Assembly: GCA_030834765.1 (NCBI GenBank)
Contig: JAUQXG010000110.1
Location: 1-7,968, forward strand
Direction of reading: 5' to 3'
From: Lutispora sp.
GTDB lineage: Bacteria > Bacillota > Clostridia > Lutisporales > Lutisporaceae
DNA length: 7,968 nucleotides
A program made the position numbers and the translations under genes. Of the stretch, positions 1-5,533 are shown in pieces; within the stretch, counting starts at the first letter, position 1, and every line of letters starts with the position of its first letter. Below the pieces are notes generated by a model that worked only from the letters and a program-made list of their open reading frames with translations, did not search any database and had not been told where the DNA came from.

Positions 1-203
1 CTGACAGGGCCTAATATTCTTACTCCCTTAATGGTTGACTTTGGTCCTATGATGTCAACCTTCTCATCACAAGCAAACTGTCCAGGCTGTGAAAGATCTT
101 TCATTAAAGTAAGTTTATGTCCTTCCCCAAATAATATTTCCATGTGTTCTTGGCTTACATGTATATGTCTATTAGACATATTAACAGGTATGAACTTTTC
201 CAT
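1..203 (-). CDS. PduL-like phosphate acyltransferase (PTAC family), partial
   Basis: The enzyme family transfers an acyl group between coenzyme A and phosphate (acetyl or propanoyl), linking acyl-CoA pools to ATP production through a kinase. Only the first 67 codons are present; the gene runs off the left edge. The start is the ATG at 203-201, with a GGGGAGGA Shine-Dalgarno (211-218) 7 nt upstream. The visible protein carries the PTAC signature SNRHIHVS (residues 10-17), in which H13 and H15 fit the zinc-binding His-x-His pair of the family, followed by LFGEGHKLTLMKDLSQPGQF (25-44) and VRILGPV (61-67). The conserved domain starts about six residues after Met1, so there is no N-terminal encapsulation peptide of the sort seen on microcompartment PduL; a cytosolic acetate or propionate role is inferred. 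No strong promoter was found in the 92-nt gap behind scfB, so read-through from scfB is possible. Confidence 0.88.
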   Translation of the reverse strand, partial: MEKFIPVNMSNRHIHVSQEHMEILFGEGHKLTLMKDLSQPGQFACDEKVDIIGPKSTIKGVRILGPV

Positions 204-295
204 TATTTATTCCTCCCCAGTTTATTTTAATTATTATTAGGTATCTAAAGCAAATAACAAGTTAAAGATGGTAAATGGACCCTCATACTGGCTGA
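204..295. other. short intergenic gap between the maturase and PduL-like genes
   Basis: This 92-nt AT-rich spacer holds the Shine-Dalgarno of the downstream PduL-like gene (211-218). A 10-nt inverted repeat, AAGCAAATAA at 248-257 against TTATTTGCTT at 296-305, spans it and touches the maturase stop codon. The arms are 38 nt apart and AT-rich, so a weak hairpin at most. There is no T-tract terminator and no convincing promoter on the minus strand, and no small cysteine-rich ORF that could be a SCIFF precursor. Confidence 0.5.
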
Positions 296-1663
296 TTATT
301 TGCTTGAAGATACTTTAATTGCCTCATGAACCTTAATCATTATGGCACATTCTACACGCTTTTTTTGTAAATTACATTCCATATCATAAGGAATGCTTAG
401 ATCTCCATTAAAAGCTGCCGCATTTGCTCTACATCCGCCACTGCAGTAAAACTTCGCCCAACAATCTTTGCACTTTTGTTTATGATAAACTGTATTTTTC
501 GAGAAATCTTCTTGAATGCCTTTATTTACGATTCCCGAATCTAGATTACCAAGCAAAAACCTATCATTTCCTACAAATTGATGACATGGATAAATATTCC
601 CTTCTGGCGTAATTGCATAATATTCTATTCCTGATCCGCAGGCGGTAACCCTTTTATATACACATGGGCCTCCATCTAAATCAATCATATAATGATAAAA
701 ATTAAAGCCTTTTCCTTCATTTCTATATTCAATAATTTTATTTGCCAGCTTCTCATATTCTTCATATATTTTGGGTAGATGATCTTCTCTTAATGCATAT
801 GGCTTATTTGATTCAGTCACAACTGGCTCTATAGAAACTTCTTTAAAACCTTTATCTGCTAAAAAAAGCACATCATTAGAAAAGTCAAGATTTTTAGAAG
901 TAAAAGTGCCTCTCACATAATAGCTTTTCCCTTCTCTTTTTTTCACAAATCGATCAATATTATTTATAATTTGATCAAAAGTACCTGTCCCATCAACATT
1001 CCTGCGCATACTATCATTTATATCTTTTCTGCCATCAATGCTTAAAACAACATTGTTCATATTTTCATTAATAAAATCTTCCATTTCATCATTTAACAAA
1101 GTGGCATTGGTAGTCATTGTAAAACCTATTTTTTTATTGAACTCTTTCTCTCTATCTCGCCCGTACTCAACGGTCTTTTTTATTACATCAAAGTTTAATA
1201 AAGGCTCTCCACCAAAAAAGTCTAACTCTAAATTTTTGCGATTCCCTGAAGTTTCTAACAAAAAGTCTATGGATTTCTTAGCTATCTCAAGTGGCATCAG
1301 TTTTCTACCACCATGATAATTTCCTGTAGAAGCGAAACAATAACCACATCGTATATTACAATCATGAGCTATATTTAAGCATAATGCCTTTGTATGATAT
1401 TCACGTTTTTCATTAAGTACCTTTTCTTCATATATATCAGGAGTAAAAAGCAAATTACTTTTCTCTAATTTTCTTATTTCTTCATATGCATCATCCATAT
1501 CTTGTTGAATATATTTTTCACCTAAATTTTTTTTTATCTCAGCAAAACTATTATTTTTATATAAATCAAGTATATCCCACATTACTTCATCAACTGCATG
1601 TACTGATCCACTATTTACATCAATCACTATTTTTATACCATTTAATTCATACTTATGTATCAT
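296..1663 (-). CDS. scfB: SCIFF-peptide maturase, radical SAM/SPASM thioether-forming enzyme
   Basis: This 455-residue enzyme belongs to the radical SAM family that makes sactipeptide-type thioether cross-links in the six-cysteine SCIFF peptide of clostridia (characterised as CteB/ScfB). Residues 1-80 resemble the RiPP recognition domain (ELNGIKIVIDVNSGSVHAVD near the N-terminus). The SAM-binding [4Fe-4S] motif is C102-NIR-C106-GY-C109, followed by FASTG, and the strand carrying DFFGGEP lies at 148-154. The C-terminal SPASM region has C342, C360, C398, C401, C407, C411 and C430, enough for two auxiliary Fe-S clusters. Length and layout match the family. ATG 1663-1661 is preceded by GGGGG (1670-1674) with 6 nt spacing. 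A good promoter lies upstream, so it is probably transcribed separately from the selenoprotein gene. The usual scfA precursor gene is not next to it: only 66 nt separate its start from the palindrome upstream. Confidence 0.93.
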   Translation of the reverse strand: MIHKYELNGIKIVIDVNSGSVHAVDEVMWDILDLYKNNSFAEIKKNLGEKYIQQDMDDAYEEIRKLEKSNLLFTPDIYEEKVLNEKREYHTKALCLNIAHDCNIRCGYCFASTGNYHGGRKLMPLEIAKKSIDFLLETSGNRKNLELDFFGGEPLLNFDVIKKTVEYGRDREKEFNKKIGFTMTTNATLLNDEMEDFINENMNNVVLSIDGRKDINDSMRRNVDGTGTFDQIINNIDRFVKKREGKSYYVRGTFTSKNLDFSNDVLFLADKGFKEVSIEPVVTESNKPYALREDHLPKIYEEYEKLANKIIEYRNEGKGFNFYHYMIDLDGGPCVYKRVTACGSGIEYYAITPEGNIYPCHQFVGNDRFLLGNLDSGIVNKGIQEDFSKNTVYHKQKCKDCWAKFYCSGGCRANAAAFNGDLSIPYDMECNLQKKRVECAIMIKVHEAIKVSSSK

Positions 1664-1696
1664 TGTTTACCCCCATTTGTCTGATTTACCATAATA

Positions 1697-1725
1697 ATTT
1701 TATATTAATTAACTATGACTGTCAA
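1697..1725 (-). promoter_or_regulatory. sigma-A type promoter for the SCIFF maturase
   Basis: On the minus strand there is a perfect -35 box TTGACA (1725-1720), a 17-nt spacer, and a -10 box TAAAAT (1702-1697, five of six consensus bases). Transcription would start near 1690, leaving a leader of about 25 nt before the maturase ATG. The -35 box begins 4 nt after the 30-bp palindrome at 1730-1759. Confidence 0.7.
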
Positions 1726-1729
1726 ATGT

Positions 1730-1759
1730 TATAGGGATTGACCGCGGTCAATCCCTATA
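1730..1759. terminator. 30-bp perfect palindrome, probable terminator after the selenoprotein gene
   Basis: The sequence is perfectly self-complementary, with half-site TATAGGGATTGACCG and its exact reverse complement. As RNA it forms a stem of about 13 bp with a CGCG loop. It begins 3 nt after the stop codon of the DUF1858 selenoprotein gene, the usual place for an intrinsic terminator. No clean U-tract follows on the minus strand (AACATTTGACAG), so termination may be inefficient, or the element could instead be a DNA operator, since it sits directly upstream of the maturase -35 box. Confidence 0.55.
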
Positions 1760-1762
1760 GTT

Positions 1763-1954
1763 CTAATTTAAATTGCTATTCAGTCTTTCTAAAAGATCAT
1801 CCGCATTTAGTCTATATCTCAGAGCAGCCTGCTCTAAGGTCATATAAAAGGCACCGCCTCAACCAAAACACTTTATTCCGGCATCCATTAATATCTTTTC
1901 AAATTTTGGATTCATATTGAGAATATCATCTATAATCATCTCTTTATTTACCAT
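1763..1954 (-). CDS. small DUF1858-type redox selenoprotein with in-frame TGA (selenocysteine)
   Basis: The reading frame runs from ATG 1954-1952 to TAG 1765-1763, 63 residues, interrupted only by TGA at codon 32 (1861-1859). It is preceded by GGGGGT (1961-1966) with 6 nt spacing. Reading TGA as selenocysteine gives a protein covering the whole DUF1858 / hybrid-cluster-associated redox disulfide domain: MVNKEMIIDDILNMNPKF, then GIKC29FGU32GGA, then TLEQAALRYRLNADDLLERL. In cysteine homologues this site is CxGC, so the TGA falls exactly on the second redox cysteine. Sequence on both sides of the TGA keeps the family pattern, which argues against a pseudogene. A 9-bp hairpin with loop GGC follows 29 nt after the TGA and fits bacterial SECIS geometry. 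TGA is also used as a normal stop in this window (gene at 5534-6217), so general reassignment is unlikely. The likely role is thiol/selenol redox chemistry in the cytosol; the partner is unknown, but the flavoprotein gene 78 nt upstream is the obvious candidate. Confidence 0.85.
1813..1846 (-). promoter_or_regulatory. SECIS-like selenocysteine insertion hairpin
   Basis: Within the coding sequence just after the TGA, CTTAGAGCA (1838-1830) pairs with TGCTCTGAG (1826-1818): nine pairs including one G-T, closing a 3-nt loop GGC. An outer TATAT (1846-1842) can pair with ATATA (1817-1813), leaving a 3-nt bulge. The loop begins 29 nt after the TGA, within the 16-37 nt range I recall for bacterial SECIS elements, and has G in its first two positions. 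The core GCAGG-CUGC resembles the loop of E. coli fdhF (GCAGGUCUGC). Folding was done by eye. Confidence 0.7.
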
Positions 1955-1966
1955 AAATACACCCCC

Positions 1967-2028
1967 ATATTAGTATGCACATTTTAATAAAATATATATG
2001 GGTATACCCCGTATGTGTATACTAATAT
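1967..2028. repeat. 16-bp inverted repeat flanking a GGGTATACCC palindrome, upstream of the selenoprotein gene
   Basis: ATATTAGTATGCACAT (1967-1982) is the reverse complement of ATGTGTATACTAATAT (2013-2028) at 15 of 16 positions. Between the arms lies the perfect 10-bp palindrome GGGTATACCC (2000-2009). The element fills nearly the whole 78-nt space between the flavoprotein stop codon and the selenoprotein Shine-Dalgarno, which begins directly at the arm's edge (1961-1966). It could be a DNA operator, since GGGTATACCC with GTATAC repeats recalls the G/C-run dyads of CsoR/CstR-type repressors, or an mRNA hairpin controlling access to the ribosome site. The function is inferred only. Confidence 0.6.
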
Positions 2029-2032
2029 AGTA

Positions 2033-2893
2033 CTATCTTTTTATTGATTTGTCAAGAAATTTAACAGCGCTCAATGCTGCTATACTACCCTCTCCTACTG
2101 CTTTAGAAATCTGATAAGGCTTACCTGTGCAATCTCCACAAGCAAAAACACCATTTATGCTGGTTTCCATATGTCTGTTCACTTTTATAGAACCATCTTC
2201 AAGCTCTATGCCTTCTAGTAATTGGCTTACTGGTATTACGTTTCTGATTATAAAGACTGCTTCTGTTTTTATCTCTTGATTTTTTAGCTTTAAAGATATT
2301 ACTTTATCTCCATCTCCTACAATCTCCATAGGTTTATCTTTTATTATTTTTATCTTGGAATTAGACTTCATTTCACTATTATATAAAGGTATATAGTAAA
2401 CCTCAGAACAAATTTGAGACAAGAAAACCGATTCTTCTTCTCCTTCCTCATTCTCAGAAATGATAGTAATAGGTTTATTTTTATATAAAGGTCCATCACA
2501 AGTGGCACAATAGCCGACTCCTTTTCCAAGGTATTCTTTCTCTCCAAGAAAATAGTTTGCCTTCGCATGTCCAGTTCCAATTATTATTGTTTTTGCTTCG
2601 TAAAATTCATTATTTGAATTCACAGCAAAATAACCACCCATCCCTATAATATTTGTCACCTTATCTTTGAATATTTCTATACCCATTTCATTTACATGCT
2701 TTTTGAAGTTATTAAGTAGCTCAGTGCCGCTTATACCTTGTAATCCAAGATAATTGTCTATTTGAGGTGCTTTCATCAATCCTGTTGTTTTTTCTGTTCC
2801 AGAAAAGAATTTGAAGGATTTGTTTCGAATCTGCAAATTTAAGCAGGCAGACAATCCAGCAGGTCCTCCTCCAATTATTAGTGAATCAAACAT
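2033..2893 (-). CDS. thioredoxin-reductase-like flavoprotein lacking the NADPH site (probable ferredoxin-dependent type)
   Basis: The 286-residue protein has the two-domain thioredoxin reductase fold. The FAD-binding GGGPAG is at 8-13, the redox-active CATC at 129-132 (within GYCATCDGPLY), and the C-terminal FAD motif ACGDCTGKPY at 251-260, followed by AVGEGSIAALS. Where NADPH-dependent enzymes carry GGGNSA, this one reads IISENEEGEEES (144-155), and the HRRxxxR phosphate-binding stretch is replaced by YIPLYNSEMKSNSK (167-180). That combination is the hallmark of the ferredoxin-dependent flavin thioredoxin reductases described in Clostridium, so the electron donor is inferred to be ferredoxin. 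I chose ATG 2893, with AGGTG (2904-2900) 6 nt upstream; a GTG at 2902 is in frame but overlaps that ribosome site. It is the last gene of a tight five-gene run, with its ribosome site inside the 3' end of the protease gene. The substrate may be a thioredoxin-like protein or the selenoprotein encoded next. Confidence 0.88.
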   Translation of the reverse strand: MFDSLIIGGGPAGLSACLNLQIRNKSFKFFSGTEKTTGLMKAPQIDNYLGLQGISGTELLNNFKKHVNEMGIEIFKDKVTNIIGMGGYFAVNSNNEFYEAKTIIIGTGHAKANYFLGEKEYLGKGVGYCATCDGPLYKNKPITIISENEEGEEESVFLSQICSEVYYIPLYNSEMKSNSKIKIIKDKPMEIVGDGDKVISLKLKNQEIKTEAVFIIRNVIPVSQLLEGIELEDGSIKVNRHMETSINGVFACGDCTGKPYQISKAVGEGSIAALSAVKFLDKSIKR

Positions 2894-2902
2894 ATAACAC
2901 AC

Positions 2903-3847
2903 CTAACCTTTCATCATTGAATAAATTTGCATGATTGATAATATCAAAAATATTAAAGCTGCTGTATAAATAGGCCATGATTCTTTGATATTCTTTAATA
3001 TTGTTCCCATTGTTCGGGTTTGTATAAACTCATTTATCTCCCCATTTGGCTCCGATAATGCTCTCATAGATAGAACCATTAATGATCCCATTATAAAAGC
3101 CAATATGCCAAACATCACTGAAGCCGCTATCAAAGACTGCGTCATATTGCCTTCAGCTACTTGATAGGTTGGGCTGCTGTAAAAGGGAAGGCGCATAATT
3201 ACATATTGTAAAGTTACGGATATCGCATTATTAATAAAATGTCCCAGCATTCCTGCAAATATTGAATTTGTTTTCCATACAACATAGCCAAGCAATAATC
3301 CTAAAAAAGCTGGTCCTATGAAATTTTGTATGTTTAAATGCAACATTCCGAAAAGTATAGAAGTAACAATGATACTTTTCCATTGCCCTAGAGGTTCATA
3401 AGATCTAAGCAACAAGCCTCTAAATAAGATTTCTTCACATAGTCCTGCCGAGCCAGCAACAATAAGCAACAAAACAAGGTATTCTAGTGAGTTTGTTGCT
3501 ACTGGTATTTGTGGAGATACCAATTCTCCAAATAAGCTTAGCACAATATTACCAATCAAATTTAAAAAAACTGCTACAAAATAACCGGATATAAATATTG
3601 TAAATATTAGGGCAACTTGAGAAAAGCTAAGCCTGTTAAAACGAAAATCGTTTTTTATATTTGCTTTTTTAATAATAGCGTATAGCAAAGCTGGTAATGC
3701 AACTAAGATAAATTCCGTGATCAAAATGCCATAGTTGAAATCCCATCTTTGAACAATAGAGCCAATTACGATCAGTAAAATCATCGAAATAAAGTATATC
3801 AAATTGGCTCCTCTTATAGTAAGCTTTTTATTGTCGAAACTATCCAA
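2903..3847 (-). CDS. CPBP (CAAX/Abi) family intramembrane metalloprotease
   Basis: This is a polytopic membrane protein of 314 residues with the glutamate-type intramembrane protease signature of the CPBP family. In numbering from this start, motif 1 is E138-E139-ILF-R143, motif 2 is FGMLH (His170), and motif 3 is H203-FIN-N207. Roughly seven to eight hydrophobic segments are visible, including one after an unusual hydrophilic stretch near residues 265-290 and a last one at about 290-308. The start is taken as TTG 3847-3845 because GGAGG (3859-3855) lies 7 nt upstream; an in-frame TTG at 3853 would leave a single base between it and the ribosome site. It lies 26 nt after the GerMN lipoprotein gene and 9 nt before the flavoprotein. 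Bacterial members act in protein processing or bacteriocin self-immunity; the substrate here is unknown. Confidence 0.88.
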   Translation of the reverse strand: MDSFDNKKLTIRGANLIYFISMILLIVIGSIVQRWDFNYGILITEFILVALPALLYAIIKKANIKNDFRFNRLSFSQVALIFTIFISGYFVAVFLNLIGNIVLSLFGELVSPQIPVATNSLEYLVLLLIVAGSAGLCEEILFRGLLLRSYEPLGQWKSIIVTSILFGMLHLNIQNFIGPAFLGLLLGYVVWKTNSIFAGMLGHFINNAISVTLQYVIMRLPFYSSPTYQVAEGNMTQSLIAASVMFGILAFIMGSLMVLSMRALSEPNGEINEFIQTRTMGTILKNIKESWPIYTAALIFLILSIMQIYSMMKG

Positions 3848-3873
3848 AATCAAACCTCCAGTGTTTGCTTGTA

Positions 3874-4788
3874 TTACCTTTTAATGACATCCTCCATCCT
3901 GGTTAACGGTTCTTCTATATACATATGTTCTATATTCATTGGCTCTCCATCAACAGTAAAAAGCACCCTTTTAATATTCGGAAATTCCGTTAGTGTATTC
4001 GTTAGGGATGCAACTGTCATCTGTTCTCCTGCTGCACCTCTCCAATGCTTTGTTTGCATCTCAATACTAAAATCTATTCTCGCCAAATCACCTTCAACCA
4101 CAACATTATTTATTTTTACTTCTGGGGGAATGGTCTTATAGAGGCCTTCCGTTGTGGGTCCCTTGATAAGTTCTTCTACGATGGATTTTAATAAATCTTC
4201 CATCCCAACGCTTTTACTAACATTTATGGTCCTTTTTTCAGGAACTACAAACATGGCTTGAGAATCAGCAAAATATAAAACAATTTCTTTTGGTTCAAGG
4301 CCTGACAAATCTTTAAATATCTCATTCATATAGCCATAAGGTTTACCGTCTGGTAACAATAATTCATTGCCTTCTATCGTGATCCTAACTTTTTCAACTT
4401 CTGTAAACTGAAGCAACGTATTGACTATAGAAGCAACGGATATTGTCTTTTGCACATTGTTTTCAAATATATCAAAGTCTTTTGACAAATTAACTGTCAG
4501 ACTTCCTTTTTCAATATCACATGCCAAAACTTTCGTATTTTTATTCATATTGATTTCAAATTTATTTGTATCCTTAGGTCCATCAATCACTTGTTTAACA
4601 GCCTTCGTGTATTTATCTTTATCGTTTTCAAATTCTATTATCCTTTTTTCAAAGTCAACAGCCTGGTTGCCTTTCATACCAAAATACACATTAACCTCTG
4701 TTTCATTCACCACAATAGGTTGTGACTTCCATGAACATCCAGCCAATATCAACAAAGAGAAAATTAGTAAAAGTGTTATTCTTTTCAT
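3874..4788 (-). CDS. GerMN-domain lipoprotein, sporulation-related (GerM-like)
   Basis: The 304-residue protein starts with a lipoprotein signal, MKRITLLLIFSLLILAGC, so Cys18 should be lipidated and the rest lies outside the membrane. Two GerMN domains follow in tandem, at about 31-148 (with GSLTVNLSKDF at 95-105 and VEKVRITIEGNELLLPDG) and 167-288 (with GDLARIDFSIEM at 233-244 and IKRVLFTVDGEPMN). This architecture matches GerM of Bacillus, a sporulation and germination lipoprotein that works with the SpoIIIA-SpoIIQ channel between forespore and mother cell. GerMN proteins also occur outside sporulation, so the exact role is inferred. ATG 4788 has GGAGG (4799-4795) 6 nt upstream. It follows the nucleotidyltransferase-like gene by 15 nt and is probably in the same operon. 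Confidence 0.88.
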   Translation of the reverse strand: MKRITLLLIFSLLILAGCSWKSQPIVVNETEVNVYFGMKGNQAVDFEKRIIEFENDKDKYTKAVKQVIDGPKDTNKFEINMNKNTKVLACDIEKGSLTVNLSKDFDIFENNVQKTISVASIVNTLLQFTEVEKVRITIEGNELLLPDGKPYGYMNEIFKDLSGLEPKEIVLYFADSQAMFVVPEKRTINVSKSVGMEDLLKSIVEELIKGPTTEGLYKTIPPEVKINNVVVEGDLARIDFSIEMQTKHWRGAAGEQMTVASLTNTLTEFPNIKRVLFTVDGEPMNIEHMYIEEPLTRMEDVIKR

Positions 4789-4803
4789 CCTCTACCTCCA
4801 AAT

Positions 4804-5529
4804 TTATTCCTTCCAAATAAGGATATATTCTTTTATTTCTCCGCCTGCCAGTGCCAAAACCTTATATAAAATCTGTTTTAAATATTGGTATTTCTCAGAA
4901 ACGGTACTGGATAGGAGAAATTTTTCAATTTCCTCGTAAAAATCATAGTCTTTTAACTTCAGATCAGATAAAACCTTTTTTCTAGATACCTGCCACCAGC
5001 AATTTAATTCATAGTAACCTATTAATGCTTCAAAAACCAATTCGTCCATCAATAATAATGCACTAACCATACAATTATTATTGATAAGCCCAGAAATCTC
5101 ATATAATTCATCACTTAATTTTGCGCGGAGTAATGTTTTTTCTCTGACATTTAGTGGGGCGGCTCCTTCCTTTGCTATTTCTTTAGCTTGTGGCAGATAT
5201 GCCCTTAAAAATCCTTTTGGATCATATATAATAATCCCTTCTGCCAAAACAGGAATAACTCTTTTAGGCTTTTTTAGCTTCTCAATAAAATCTTTCTCAC
5301 TTCGCCACTGGACTTGAACAGGTATATCATCAATGAGGAAGCGTTCTGTTCTGTCCTTCTCCTTCTCTCCAACAGCATAAATATCAATATCACTATAAGA
5401 ATGTGATTGTCCCTTGGCTATAGACCCAAACAAAATTAATCCTGTCAATCCGTCTCTTTTCTTTAGTTTTTCGATAGCAGTATTTATGGTAGTATTAAAT
5501 TTCTCATCTAAGCCAGATATTCGCAGCAT
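4804..5529 (-). CDS. nucleotidyltransferase-fold protein with helical C-terminal domain
   Basis: Residues 28-80 form a DNA polymerase beta-like nucleotidyltransferase core: LILFGSIAKG (31-40), with G35-S36, and the metal-binding D47-I-D49 in SDIDI. In active family members a third acidic residue lies in a following strand; the matching stretch here reads IPVQVQW (69-75), with Gln72 at the expected place, so catalysis could be impaired. Residues 120-235 are predicted alpha-helical and contain HEPN-like spacing, although no clear Rx4-6H motif is seen. Together they resemble single-chain MNT/HEPN-like or aminoglycoside-type nucleotidyltransferases. The 241-residue product has no signal or membrane segment. 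ATG 5529 is preceded by AGGAG (5542-5538) with 8 nt spacing. The ribosome site overlaps the end of the upstream gene, whose stop lies only 4 nt away, so translational coupling is likely. The substrate is unknown. Confidence 0.78.
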   Translation of the reverse strand: MLRISGLDEKFNTTINTAIEKLKKRDGLTGLILFGSIAKGQSHSYSDIDIYAVGEKEKDRTERFLIDDIPVQVQWRSEKDFIEKLKKPKRVIPVLAEGIIIYDPKGFLRAYLPQAKEIAKEGAAPLNVREKTLLRAKLSDELYEISGLINNNCMVSALLLMDELVFEALIGYYELNCWWQVSRKKVLSDLKLKDYDFYEEIEKFLLSSTVSEKYQYLKQILYKVLALAGGEIKEYILIWKE

Positions 5530-5533
5530 CCTA

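Noticed and set aside
204..295. Candidate TTGCTT-N18-TAAAAT promoter for the PduL-like gene
   Set aside because: The -35 matches only three of six bases and the start point would fall on the ribosome site.
248..305. 10-nt inverted repeat as a terminator after the SCIFF maturase
   Set aside because: The arms are AT-rich, 38 nt apart, partly within the maturase stop region, and no T-tract follows.
1859..1861. The in-frame TGA as a nonsense mutation or sequencing error in a DUF1858 pseudogene
   Set aside because: The downstream half keeps frame and family pattern, the TGA is on the redox cysteine position, and a SECIS-like hairpin follows at the right distance. It remains the main alternative.
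1738..1920. 60-codon plus-strand ORF opposite the selenoprotein gene
   Set aside because: No ribosome site and no recognisable protein; it overlaps the terminator palindrome and is antisense to a gene with a clear family pattern.
1763..1954. The small gene as the missing SCIFF precursor (scfA) of the maturase
   Set aside because: It has only one Cys plus the TGA, matches the DUF1858 pattern rather than a six-cysteine peptide, and is separated from scfB by a palindrome and a promoter.
2033..2902. GTG at 2902 as start of the flavoprotein
   Set aside because: It overlaps the AGGTG ribosome site that serves ATG 2893, and the FAD motif begins normally just after the ATG.
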